In this document: positions 16,685 through 24,697 of the stretch, piece by piece
Numbering within the stretch: position 1 is the stretch's first letter
How the letters are laid out: the number at the start of each line of letters is the position of its first letter
Assembly (NCBI GenBank): GCA_049840815.1
Contig: JASGJI010000002.1
Span: 129,662-193,661, forward strand
Origin: JASGDN01 sp049840815
Lineage (GTDB): Bacteria > Chloroflexota > Chloroflexia > Thermomicrobiales > UBA6265
DNA length: 64,000 nucleotides
Reading direction: 5' to 3'
Position numbers and translations under genes: made by a program
The notes under the pieces: generated by a model
The model's input: the letters and a program-made list of their open reading frames with translations, nothing else
The model's database searches: none
Told to the model about the DNA's origin: nothing

Positions 16685-16969
16685 ATGCCATTCGGAATTG
16701 GGGCTCCTGAGCTCGCCATCATTCTCGTCATCGTGGTGATCATCTTCGGGGTCGGCAAGCTGCCGGAAATCGGGGGCGCCCTGGGCAAGGGCATCCGCGA
16801 GTTCAAGACCGAGTCCGGTGTCGATGAGAACGGGAAGCCGATCGACGACGCCAAGCTCGACAAGGGCACGTCCACCACGGCGTCCACCCTCACCGCGACC
16901 TCCAAGTCCGCTGAGGATGTCGTCAAGAAGCAGCCGGTGGGCTCGGGCGTTCGCGCCGACGACATCTAG
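16685..16969 (+). CDS. tatA: Twin-arginine translocase subunit TatA/E
   Basis: 94 residues. One membrane helix (about 8-22), then the hinge and amphipathic helix FGVGKLPEIGGALGKGIREFK, the diagnostic TatA pattern; the tail is polar and Thr/Lys-rich. Forms the pore of the Tat system that exports folded proteins. GGAGG lies about 11 nt before the ATG. TatC is not in the window. Three Tat-type signal peptides are encoded nearby (binding protein at 41.6 kb, L,D-transpeptidase at 46.6 kb, cupredoxin lipoprotein at 60.6 kb). Confidence 0.93.
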   Translation: MPFGIGAPELAIILVIVVIIFGVGKLPEIGGALGKGIREFKTESGVDENGKPIDDAKLDKGTSTTASTLTATSKSAEDVVKKQPVGSGVRADDI

Positions 16970-17026
16970 GTCGTCACGGAACCTCGTTCACCACGCCACC
17001 ATGCGATTGCGAATGGGGTTTCCTGG

Positions 17027-17071
17027 GGGAATGGCCGGTGTGGGAGCAATGCTTCCCAGCCGGCCATTCCC
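17027..17071 (+). terminator. Terminator after tatA
   Basis: Perfect 12-bp stem GGGAATGGCCGG/CCGGCCATTCCC around a 21-nt loop that can itself pair (GGGA/TCCC). Confidence 0.65.
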
Positions 17072-17168
17072 ATGCCCGCTCCATCACCTGCGCCGGCATC
17101 TTCCGCTCCGCCCACGCCGCGCCCAACCGGACGCCGCCCACCCAGACCGATGAGGGGCCACCCCGATC

Positions 17169-17936
17169 ATGACTGATTCCAGGCCGTCCGACACCATCTC
17201 CACCCCATCGGACTTCAGCGGCACCACCGACCTGCCAGCCGCCGACAGCGCCCAGCCAGAAGCCACCACCACCGCGAATCCGGAACCCGCGAAGAAGCGA
17301 TCCTCCGCCACGCGCGAGATCATCGAGACCCTCATCCTCGCTCTCGTCATCTTCGTGCTCGTGCGGGCCGTCGTCCTCAACTTCAAGGTCGATGGCCACA
17401 GCATGGACTACAGCTTCGACAACGGTGAGATGCTGCTGGTCAACCGCAACGCCTACTTCGACCTCGGCACCTCGAAGATCACGGGCTGGCTCCCCTTCTG
17501 GGATGACCACGACTACCTGTTCGGAGGCCCGAAGCGCGGCGATGTCATCGTCTTCAACCCGCCCATTACCAACAACGACAAGCCCTTCATCAAGCGCGTC
17601 ATCGGCCTCCCCGGCGATACCGTGGAGACCCGAGGCGGCATCGTCTACGTCAACGGCGTTGCCCTCGACGAACCCTACATCAGCGGTCGGCAGACGCTCT
17701 GCAACAACGGTTCGCAGGACTGCGCGCCGGTCACGGTGCCCGAAGGCGAGATCTTCGTGATGGGGGACAATCGCACCAACTCCGAGGATTCCCGCTACTT
17801 CGGCACGGTGCCCGTCAAGAACGTCATCGGCAAGGCGTGGGTCACCTACTGGCCGAAGGACGACATCGGCGTTGTCCCGCACTATGACTACGATTACGTC
17901 CCGGCCCCATCGGCCACGGCCACGCCGGAGTCGTAG
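17169..17936 (+). CDS. lepB: Signal peptidase I
   Basis: 255 residues. A polar Thr/Pro-rich cytoplasmic N-terminus of about 50 residues precedes one membrane segment (about 53-70). The nucleophile Ser78 lies in DGHSMDYSF and the general base Lys142 in FIKRVIGLPGD; the box GDNRTNSEDSRYFG follows. Cleaves signal peptides of secreted proteins at the outer membrane face. The fold is standard type I with an unusually long N-terminus. GAGGGG lies 11-12 nt before the ATG. Followed by a 13-bp hairpin. Confidence 0.95.
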   Translation: MTDSRPSDTISTPSDFSGTTDLPAADSAQPEATTTANPEPAKKRSSATREIIETLILALVIFVLVRAVVLNFKVDGHSMDYSFDNGEMLLVNRNAYFDLGTSKITGWLPFWDDHDYLFGGPKRGDVIVFNPPITNNDKPFIKRVIGLPGDTVETRGGIVYVNGVALDEPYISGRQTLCNNGSQDCAPVTVPEGEIFVMGDNRTNSEDSRYFGTVPVKNVIGKAWVTYWPKDDIGVVPHYDYDYVPAPSATATPES

Positions 17937-17967
17937 CGAAGCGCCCCCACCGCACCAACAACCCATC

Positions 17968-18006
17968 GCGAGACGGCTGGACGGGACACCCCACCAGCCG
18001 TCTCGC
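17968..18006 (+). terminator. Terminator after lepB
   Basis: Perfect 13-bp stem GCGAGACGGCTGG/CCAGCCGTCTCGC with a 13-nt loop. The rest of the 312-bp gap to the next gene holds a TAGAAT -10-like site (18116-18121) and no gene. Confidence 0.65.
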
Positions 18007-18248
18007 CATTCCCGAGGATGGCGGCGAGACCATCCCCGCGTGCCATGCGTTCATAGGGTGCAGGCATGCCTCAACCCACCCGGACGGCCAACTGTCGCAC
18101 CGCCCGGACCGCGTGTAGAATGTCTGTCAGGGCACAAGGCACCCGAGCTGTGCCGATCGCGTTCTCGCAGAAGAACGCGCAGCGACGCCGTCGACATTGG
18201 TCGACTCCCACCGGGCCAGGGGTGCCGCAGAAAGGGCCGGAGACCACC

Positions 18249-18854
18249 ATGATCGAAGCCACCGTCGAAAGCATTCGCGTCAGCCTGATTACCCAGCACC
18301 GGGTGGTTATCCTCAAGGAACTCGAGGGCGACCGGCATCTCCCCATCTGGATCGGCGCCTATGAGGCCGAGGCCATTGCCATGGAGTTGCAGGGAATCAG
18401 CGCCACACGCCCACTCCCCTACGATCTCATGCAGACCATGCTCACGGACCTCGGGGCGACCGTCGATCGCGTGGTGATCGCCGATCTCAACGATCAGGTC
18501 TACTTCGCCCGGATCGTGCTCGATCACGCAGGACGATCCATCGACATCGACAGTCGCCCGAGCGATGCCATCGCCCTCGCCGTCCGCGTCGGCTGCCGCA
18601 TCCTGGTCGACGAATCGATCATGGAGCGGGCGGGCGTCGCCGTCGATGACGACGACCTCGATATCGATGCCACGCTCCCGCCATCGTCCGGCATCCTCGA
18701 TGCCGAAACGACGCCAGAGCCGTCCACGCCGGAGACGCTGGCGCCCTCCTCCGAGTCGACTGCCTCCCGCGTCGACAACGAGCAGCTCTCCGTCTTCCGC
18801 GACTTCATCAATTCGCTCGATCTCGACGATTTCGATCGCCGTCGCACGAACTGA
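18249..18854 (+). CDS. Bifunctional nuclease family protein (DUF151)
   Basis: 201 residues. The N-terminal 135 residues match the BFN/DUF151 fold: LPIWIGAYEAEAIAMEL, PLPYDLMQTML and the conserved SRPSDAIALAVR. Members are described as nucleases acting on RNA and DNA in plants and are widespread in Actinobacteria, Chloroflexota and Thermotogae, where the role is little known. The C-terminal 65 residues are acidic and Pro/Ser-rich. Start chosen at ATG 18249 with GGAGA seven bases upstream; the frame is open further upstream but without conserved sequence. Confidence 0.85.
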   Translation: MIEATVESIRVSLITQHRVVILKELEGDRHLPIWIGAYEAEAIAMELQGISATRPLPYDLMQTMLTDLGATVDRVVIADLNDQVYFARIVLDHAGRSIDIDSRPSDAIALAVRVGCRILVDESIMERAGVAVDDDDLDIDATLPPSSGILDAETTPEPSTPETLAPSSESTASRVDNEQLSVFRDFINSLDLDDFDRRRTN

Positions 18855-18905
18855 CCGGCTCATCCCACGCCAACGCCCATTGCCCCTCATCCCTGTCTCA
18901 ACCCT

Positions 18906-19334
18906 ATGGAAGGAACGTCTCAGACCACCATGGATTCCGAAGTTCAGATCAAACAGATCGTGCTCGACCGCATCGAACGCTGCGCCGTCTGCCACCGTGA
19001 GTTCCAGGCCGAGGATATCAAGGTCATCTCCCGTCGCCCCGATGTCTGGACGATGCTCGTGGAATGCGAGGATTGCCACGCGCGCAACTTCGTCGCTGCC
19101 GTCATGAATGATGGCGATCCCCACGCCGCGCAGCTCGCCCTCCGCCGCCTCACCGAGGAAGCGGTTACCGCCAGTCGCATCGACATCGACGAAGCCGAAC
19201 CCGAGTTCGATGCCGAGTTGACCCAGGAATACGCCACCGCCCCTGGCACGCCCGCCATCGATGCCGGCGACGTCGTGGACATGCACGAGTTCCTGCAGGA
19301 TTTCGACGGCGACTTCCGGGTTCTCTTCCGCTGA
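18906..19334 (+). CDS. Small acidic protein with a four-Cys zinc-ribbon-like motif, unknown function
   Basis: 142 residues. Near the N-terminus a CxxC (CAVC) and, about 30 residues later, a CxxC (CEDC) followed by HARN suggest one zinc ribbon. The rest is acidic, rich in Asp, Glu and Ala, ending in DFDGDFRVLFR. No family recognised. An alternative start at ATG 18930 would remove eight residues; GGAAGGA lies between the two candidate starts and fits neither perfectly. It follows the bifunctional nuclease gene by 51 bp in the same direction and may be cotranscribed with it. Confidence 0.65.
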   Translation: MEGTSQTTMDSEVQIKQIVLDRIERCAVCHREFQAEDIKVISRRPDVWTMLVECEDCHARNFVAAVMNDGDPHAAQLALRRLTEEAVTASRIDIDEAEPEFDAELTQEYATAPGTPAIDAGDVVDMHEFLQDFDGDFRVLFR

Positions 19335-19357
19335 CCCATCCTCATGACACCGTCTTT

Positions 19358-19389
19358 CCCCCGGTTCCGCGCGTCGCGGTTGCCGGGGG
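19358..19389 (+). terminator. Terminator upstream of the nuoE-like gene
   Basis: Outer stem CCCCCGG/CCGGGGG (19358-19364, 19383-19389) with inner stem CCGCG/CGCGG; ends the preceding small gene. Confidence 0.6.
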
Positions 19390-19476
19390 ATTCGGCGTTC
19401 AGGCAGTCGCCCCCTCCTCTCCGCGAACGAACATGGCTTCGCAGGTGACAATCGTTCCTGCGAGGGTGCATCGCCC

Positions 19477-19485
19477 TGCTATACT
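19477..19485 (+). promoter_or_regulatory. Extended -10 promoter of the nuoE-nuoF pair
   Basis: TGCTATACT, identical to the site before the YvcK-like gene; no clear -35. About 83 bp before the first start codon. Confidence 0.5.
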
Positions 19486-19567
19486 GCCCGCAAGGATTTT
19501 GTGATCGTCTTCACACTGCCACGGGGTGCAGTGACGCTCCTCGAGAGACGGCAGGGAGGGTGGCCGA

Positions 19568-20152
19568 GTGGCTCACGCCGAGCAAATGCATGTACCGCTT
19601 CCAGTACCCGCCCCATTCACCGGGCGGCAGGAGATCGACCTCGACGTTGTTCGAGAGCTCCTCTCCCATTTTCATTACAACGACTTCGAGGAGGCGCAGG
19701 AGCTCATCCTGTCCGCCCTCCAGGAAGTGAACGAGCATTTCGGCTGGGTCTCCCCCGAAGCTGCCGAGCTCGTCGCCGATCATCTCGGCACCACGGTGAA
19801 CCGTGTCTTCGGACTTCTCACCTTCTATGCCGACTTCCGGACCGCTCCACGCGGGCATCACCACCTCTTGATCTGCCACGGCATGTCGTGCTACGTCCTC
19901 GGCTCCCAGCAGCTGGTACAGGAACTCCGCGACTCCTATGGCATCGCTGACGGCGATACGACGCCGGACGAGATGCTCAGCGTGCAGGTCGTCAACGGCT
20001 GCCTCGGGGTGTGCGATCGCTCGCCAGTGGTCAAGCTCGACGACACCTACGTCGGAGACGTCACACCCGACTCCCTGAACGACCTCCTGCAGCGCGCCGT
20101 CGCCGGTCGCGCCGCCGCCGAAGCCGCCGTGCGCGGCGAAATCGCCGGATAA
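19568..20152 (+). CDS. nuoE: NuoE/FdsG-like [2Fe-2S] thioredoxin-fold subunit
   Basis: 194 residues. An N-terminal helical bundle (LLSHFHYNDFEEAQELILSA) leads to a thioredoxin-like [2Fe-2S] domain with all four ligands: CHGMSC (about residue 103) and CLGVC (about 143). This is the 24-kDa subunit type of complex I and of soluble NAD-linked formate dehydrogenases and hydrogenases. The start is GTG with GGGAGGG eight bases upstream. The gene is followed after 14 bp by the NuoF-like partner; no NuoG or catalytic subunit follows, so the pair may be a free diaphorase module or pair with subunits encoded elsewhere. Confidence 0.88.
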   Translation: MAHAEQMHVPLPVPAPFTGRQEIDLDVVRELLSHFHYNDFEEAQELILSALQEVNEHFGWVSPEAAELVADHLGTTVNRVFGLLTFYADFRTAPRGHHHLLICHGMSCYVLGSQQLVQELRDSYGIADGDTTPDEMLSVQVVNGCLGVCDRSPVVKLDDTYVGDVTPDSLNDLLQRAVAGRAAAEAAVRGEIAG

Positions 20153-20166
20153 GGAGAGCCCCCCGA

Positions 20167-21912
20167 ATGGTTCACGTCGCTCCCAGCGAACACCTCTCCC
20201 GTCTCTCCTCGAAGGAAGACTTCCAGACCTTCCGCCAGCAGGCCCACGCCCGCTGGAATGGCATGTGGAATGGCGACAAGGTCGTCGCCAGCGTCGGCGT
20301 CGGCAGCAGCAGCATCGCCAAGGGTGCCCTCGACGTGCTCGACCGCGCCCGGCAGGAACTCGGCTCCGATGGCATCGTGCGCGAAGTCAGCGGCAACGGC
20401 GCCTTCTGGATGGAACCGTGGATCGAAGTCAAGCGCCCCGATGCGCCGCCCGTCGTCTACGGCCCCGTCACCGCCGATGAGGTTCCCGCAGTCCTCGCCG
20501 GATCACGCCAGGATCTCGCCGTCGGCGTCCGGGGCGACGAGGCATTCGACGGCATCCAGCCGCTGAACGCCCATCCCTTTTTCGCGCTGCAGAAGCAACT
20601 CCTTATGCGCAATTCCGGCGTGATCGAGCCGGACAGCATCGAGGATGCGATCGCGCGCGGAGCATACGACGCCTACTTCAAGGTCCTCTTCGAGATGTCC
20701 GCAGAGGATGCAATCGCCGAAGTTACCGCGGCCACCCTGAAAGGCCGGGGAGGCGGGGGATTCCCGGCTGGCATCAAGTGGGAAAGCGGCCGCAAGGCGC
20801 GCAACAACCCGAAGTTCGTCGTCTGCAACAGCCACGAGGGCGAGCCGAACGTCTACAAGGACCGTCACCTTCACGAGAGCGATCCCCATCGCATCCTGGA
20901 AGGCATCCTCATCGCCTGCGTCGTCGTTGGCGCCGAGCGCGGCTACAACTACATCGGCGGTGAGTATCCGCTCGCCATCCGCCGCTTCCGCAAGGCCGTC
21001 GCCGACGCCGAGCGCCTCGGCCTGATCGGCAAGAATGTCCTCGGCACCGGCAAGAACGTCGCCTTCCGCGTTCGCACCGGCGGCGGCGCCTACGTCTGCG
21101 GCGAGGCTTCCGCCCTCATGTACTCCGTGATGGGCGTGCGCGGCCAGCCCCGCACCAAGCCGCCCCGCTCCGTCGAGGAAGGACTCTGGAAGCGCCCGAC
21201 CGTGGCCAACAACACGGAGACGCTGGCCAACATCCCCGACATCATCATCAACGGCGGCGCATGGTACGCCAGCATGGGCACGGCGGACACGACCGGCACC
21301 AAGCTGATGACCAACCAGGGACCGATGAACCGTCACGGCGTCGTCGAGGTGGAGATGGGCATGACGCTCAACACCCTCTTCAACGACATTTTCGGCGGCA
21401 TGCGCGAGGGTTATACCTTCAAGGGCGTGCAGACCGGCGGCGTCTCCGCCGGACCGCTGAAGGCCGAACACCTCGACGAGCCGGTCGATTTCACCTCGCT
21501 CGACAAGTTCGGCGGCATGCTTGGATCCGGCGGCTGGGTGATCTTCGACGAGAACGTCTGCGTCGTGGACTTCGCCCGCTACCTCACCGCCTTCAACCGC
21601 TACGAATCCTGCTCCAAGTGCGTGCCCTGCCGCCTCGGCAACCCGGCGCTGGTGGAAATCCTCGACCGCATCCGGTTCGGACGCGGCACGCTGGAGGATC
21701 TGACGCTCATCAAGCGCACCAGCAAGCACATCATCGAGCTCTCGCTATGCGGGCTCGGCCAGGTTGCACCGGTGCCATTGATGGGCATGATCGAGCACTT
21801 CGAGGAAGAGTTCCGAAAGCACATCGTCGATCACGTCTGCCCGACTGGCACCTGTCCCATGTCGGCGCCGGAATCCGTGGTGACGATGCACGAGGCGCTT
21901 GCGGCGGACTGA
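20167..21912 (+). CDS. nuoF: NuoF/FdsB-like NADH-binding diaphorase subunit
   Basis: 581 residues. The first 120 residues are a cysteine-free thioredoxin-like domain (NGAFWMEPWIEV, then VVYGPV) as in the beta subunit of NAD-dependent formate dehydrogenase (FdsB). Then the FMN site GRGGGGFPAGIKWE (about 197), NADH site GGGAYVCGEASALM (about 310), SLBB-like region, and [4Fe-4S] ligands SCSKCVPCRLG plus a Cys in SLCGLGQ. The C-terminus ends with CPTGTCPMSAP and lacks the ferredoxin domain of HydB/HndC proteins. Oxidises NADH through FMN. GGAGAG precedes the ATG at 20167. Electron partner unknown. Confidence 0.88.
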   Translation: MVHVAPSEHLSRLSSKEDFQTFRQQAHARWNGMWNGDKVVASVGVGSSSIAKGALDVLDRARQELGSDGIVREVSGNGAFWMEPWIEVKRPDAPPVVYGPVTADEVPAVLAGSRQDLAVGVRGDEAFDGIQPLNAHPFFALQKQLLMRNSGVIEPDSIEDAIARGAYDAYFKVLFEMSAEDAIAEVTAATLKGRGGGGFPAGIKWESGRKARNNPKFVVCNSHEGEPNVYKDRHLHESDPHRILEGILIACVVVGAERGYNYIGGEYPLAIRRFRKAVADAERLGLIGKNVLGTGKNVAFRVRTGGGAYVCGEASALMYSVMGVRGQPRTKPPRSVEEGLWKRPTVANNTETLANIPDIIINGGAWYASMGTADTTGTKLMTNQGPMNRHGVVEVEMGMTLNTLFNDIFGGMREGYTFKGVQTGGVSAGPLKAEHLDEPVDFTSLDKFGGMLGSGGWVIFDENVCVVDFARYLTAFNRYESCSKCVPCRLGNPALVEILDRIRFGRGTLEDLTLIKRTSKHIIELSLCGLGQVAPVPLMGMIEHFEEEFRKHIVDHVCPTGTCPMSAPESVVTMHEALAAD

Positions 21913-21923
21913 CAGCAATCGAC

Positions 21924-21959
21924 CAGAAAGGCGAGGGCGCATGCGCCCTCGCCTTTCTG
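21924..21959. terminator. 36-bp perfect palindrome, bidirectional terminator
   Basis: CAGAAAGGCGAGGGCGCA followed at once by its reverse complement, centred between the converging nuoF-like and nitronate monooxygenase genes. Each strand ends its stem with CCTTTCTG. Able to extrude as a cruciform. Confidence 0.75.
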
Positions 21960-21999
21960 CGTTTCTTCGACAATTTCTGGTCACAACCGGGCGGAACGA

Positions 22000-23025
22000 T
22001 CAAAGCCCCTGTACGAGGCTCCGGACAATCTCCGCCACAGGACGATCGCTCGCAGCACGATACCCGGTGCCAGCCCAGAGGTGGAGATTTTCCGGATCGC
22101 CAGCCCGCGCGGCGGCCTGCCGGATCGGGCGTGTCAAATGATGCAGCTCCGGATATCCGAGTGGCGCATCCGCCTCGTGACGACTGATGAAACTGTTGCG
22201 CAATGCCCGTGCCGGACGCCCGGTAAACGCCTTCGTCAGCACCGTCTCGGAAAACCGGGGGGCCACCAACGCGTCCTTGTGGACCTGCGATGCGCCGGAC
22301 TCCTGCGCCCGCAGGAATAACGTCCCAACGGCGACCGCTTCGGCCCCTGCCTGGACCAGGTCTCGCACCGAATCCGGCCCATCGACACCACCGGCGGCGA
22401 CTACCGGCAGGGACGATCCTGCAATCACGCGACGAACTAACTCCGGCAGGGGGATCGCGGCGATCTGGCGATCCGGGGCGAAGGTTGCGCTGTGCCCACC
22501 CGCGCCATACCCCTGCACGATCAGTCCATCGACCCCTGCCTCTTCGGCGGCACGTGCCTCGGTCGGAGTGGTGACGGATGCCAGGACGCGGGAACCCACA
22601 CCCCGAAGCGCGTGGATATCACGTCTGGCCGGAAGCCCGAACGTGAATGAGACAGCTGGCACTGGATCGGCGAGCAGCAAGTCCAGCTTCGCTGTCCAGA
22701 AGTCCTCATCGCGGACCGGCGACATCGCGAGTTGCAGGCCGTAGCGATCGGCCTCCGGCTGCAGTCGCATCGCATAGGCGAGATAGGCTTCGCTGCTGAG
22801 ATCGTCCGATGCCGAAACGAAGACGTTGACGCCGAAGGCCCCACCAGTCGCGCGCATGCGGCCGATTTCATCAGCCAGCGCATCGGGCGTCTTGTATCCG
22901 CCTGCCAGGAAAGGGAACCCTCCGGCCTTTCCGACGGCCGTGGACAACGCCACGGTCGTCGGCCCTCCCGCCATCGGCGCGGCGACAATGGGAAGCGATG
23001 ATTCCAGCAACAGCGATCGAGGCAC
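22000..23025 (-). CDS. Nitronate monooxygenase family protein
   Basis: 341 residues, FMN-dependent TIM barrel of the 2-nitropropane dioxygenase family. Seen: PIVAAPMAGGPTT at the N-terminus, GVNVFV, LIVQGYGAGGHS (position of the catalytic His in the family) and the phosphate-binding VVAAGGVDGP then AVAVGTLFL. Oxidises nitronates such as propionate 3-nitronate to less toxic products; some members have other substrates. Start is GTG with GAGGG ten bases upstream. Seventeen bases after the ornithine-cyclodeaminase-family gene, and so probably cotranscribed with it. Confidence 0.88.
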   Translation of the reverse strand: MPRSLLLESSLPIVAAPMAGGPTTVALSTAVGKAGGFPFLAGGYKTPDALADEIGRMRATGGAFGVNVFVSASDDLSSEAYLAYAMRLQPEADRYGLQLAMSPVRDEDFWTAKLDLLLADPVPAVSFTFGLPARRDIHALRGVGSRVLASVTTPTEARAAEEAGVDGLIVQGYGAGGHSATFAPDRQIAAIPLPELVRRVIAGSSLPVVAAGGVDGPDSVRDLVQAGAEAVAVGTLFLRAQESGASQVHKDALVAPRFSETVLTKAFTGRPARALRNSFISRHEADAPLGYPELHHLTRPIRQAAARAGDPENLHLWAGTGYRAASDRPVAEIVRSLVQGL

Positions 23026-23042
23026 TGCGTTCTATCCCTCGC

Positions 23043-24032
23043 CTATCCCAACGAAATCTCCGTCCCGAGGCCACGATCGATCGCCAGTTCGATCGCGCGT
23101 CGCGCCACGACGACATCCTGCACGGCATTCCCGACCGACTTGAAGAACGTCACATCCTCGCCCGACGTCCGGGGCGCGACCCGCCCTGCCGCCACCTCGC
23201 CCAGCTCGGCCACAACGTGCGTCTCGTCGATCGCACCCTCGTCGCGCGGGATGATGAGGTCGCCCCCTTCGGCCCACGCCGACTCGCGGTGATCGACCAC
23301 CACCTTCGCGCGCGCCACGGTCTCGCCTGGCACCTCACGCATCTGCGGCGTGAACGATCCCACCCCATTGATGTGCGTCCCCGGCCGCACCCAGGCATCA
23401 TCGAAGACGGGCGTGGAGGACGTCGTGGCGGCGCAGACGATGTCCGCCCCCTCGACTGCCGTTCGCGCGTCTGTGGTGGGCTCCAGGCGGTCCAGAAGGT
23501 GCGGCCAGTCGCGGGCCACCGTCTCCCGGAAGCGATCCCACGATTCCGGCGAGCGATGCACGACCGCGATCCGCTCCAGATCGCGGACCTCGGCGACAGC
23601 TGCTGCCTGCGTCACGCCCTGCACACCCGCCCCGATCACCGCCAGTCGCGTCGCATCGGGACGCGCCAGCAGATCGGTCGCCGCACCAGAGACCGCCCCC
23701 GTCCGCAAGGCAGTCAGAAACGCGCCGTTCAGCAACGCCTTCGGCACGCCAGTCTCCTCATCCAGCATGCAGACCATCGCGTTGCCGGTCGGCAACCCTC
23801 GTGCCGGATTCTGGGTAAAGATGGAAATCACCTTGAACCCCAGCGCATTCAGGCCCGGCAGGTACGCCGGCATCACCAATGTCGAAGACGTTCCCGGCTC
23901 GACGTCGATCACCGTCCGCATCGGCACCACCGCATTCCCGAGCGAAAGCTCCTGGAACGCCAGCTTCATCAACTCGATCGCCTCCGCCATCGGCACCAGG
24001 CTCTTCAGATCGTCACGCGCAAGCACCAACAT
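23043..24032 (-). CDS. Ornithine cyclodeaminase / mu-crystallin family protein
   Basis: 329 residues. Substrate-domain motifs GLPTGNAMVCMLDEETG and ALRTGAVSG, then the Rossmann fold VIGAGVQGVTQ and HINGVGSFTPQMREV, are those of the OCD/mu-crystallin family. Known members are ornithine cyclodeaminase, alanine dehydrogenase, ketimine reductase and others, so the substrate is not assigned. Four Met codons or neighbours lie at the front; GAGGGG touches the first ATG (24041) but stands nine bases before the ATG at 24032, which is therefore preferred. Confidence 0.85.
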   Translation of the reverse strand: MLVLARDDLKSLVPMAEAIELMKLAFQELSLGNAVVPMRTVIDVEPGTSSTLVMPAYLPGLNALGFKVISIFTQNPARGLPTGNAMVCMLDEETGVPKALLNGAFLTALRTGAVSGAATDLLARPDATRLAVIGAGVQGVTQAAAVAEVRDLERIAVVHRSPESWDRFRETVARDWPHLLDRLEPTTDARTAVEGADIVCAATTSSTPVFDDAWVRPGTHINGVGSFTPQMREVPGETVARAKVVVDHRESAWAEGGDLIIPRDEGAIDETHVVAELGEVAAGRVAPRTSGEDVTFFKSVGNAVQDVVVARRAIELAIDRGLGTEISLG

Positions 24033-24548
24033 GCCCATCATCCCCTCAACTCAACGCCCCGCTCGCCCGGGCGGAACGCGATCACGCTCGCCTCCCGGCC
24101 CGGACTCCGATGCGCCGAGTGTATCGAGCCGACCGCGCACGGGCAATTCCTGTCAGGCGCTCTTCACGCATGACCATCCAGGGCCGCGCCGCGCCACTCC
24201 CTCGTTCTCGTCGGACTATGACACCGCCGCAGGACCATGCGAACCAGAGAAATAGTCCACGAAATGATCCCGATGGGATCATGGCAGCGTTGCACCATCC
24301 CGTACACTTCAGTGACAAGAAGGCAAGCTGGGGAGATCGTCTGCCGAGTGCAGCCTCCCCACCAAACCACCCGTTCGTCCCATCCGATTGGGGCAGTGAA
24401 GACAGCCACTGATAGTACGCTTCTCCCGTTCCCACGTCACGCCGATTGGGCGTGGACTGATACCAGCGAGCTCCAAGCCGGAATCAAGCAGATTCGCATT
24501 CCGAACGGACACACTGTCCGAACGACCGTCCAGCGAGTCAGTGCCACA
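24033..24548. other. Long intergenic stretch without a convincing gene
   Basis: About 500 bp between divergent transcription units. It contains a palindrome ATGATCCC-GAT-GGGATCAT (24264-24282) that could be an operator or hairpin. Short open frames here show no family signature and atypical composition; none is called. Confidence 0.5.
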
Positions 24549-24577
24549 TAGACAACCCACCGGTCGCCGACTACAAT
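24549..24577 (+). promoter_or_regulatory. Promoter of the large four-Cys protein gene
   Basis: TAGACA (24549-24554), 17 bp, TACAAT (24572-24577); leader about 115 nt. Confidence 0.7.
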
Positions 24578-24697
24578 CAGGGCCGACGGGGTGGTTCTCT
24601 CCAAGATTCCGTTTGCAAGCCCTCGACGCTTTGGGGAGCAACGAGAGCCTGGAGACGCGCGTCCCAAACGTGCCCCGTGGGGAAGGGTTCATCCGGC

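Noticed and set aside
20167..20520. Loss of [2Fe-2S] cysteines in the NuoF-like N-terminal domain as a mutation
   Set aside because: The cysteine-free domain with this pattern is normal for FdsB/HoxF-type subunits.
24237..24551. Possible 104-residue gene in the gap before the four-Cys protein
   Set aside because: No ribosome site, no family, composition unlike neighbours; covers a palindrome.
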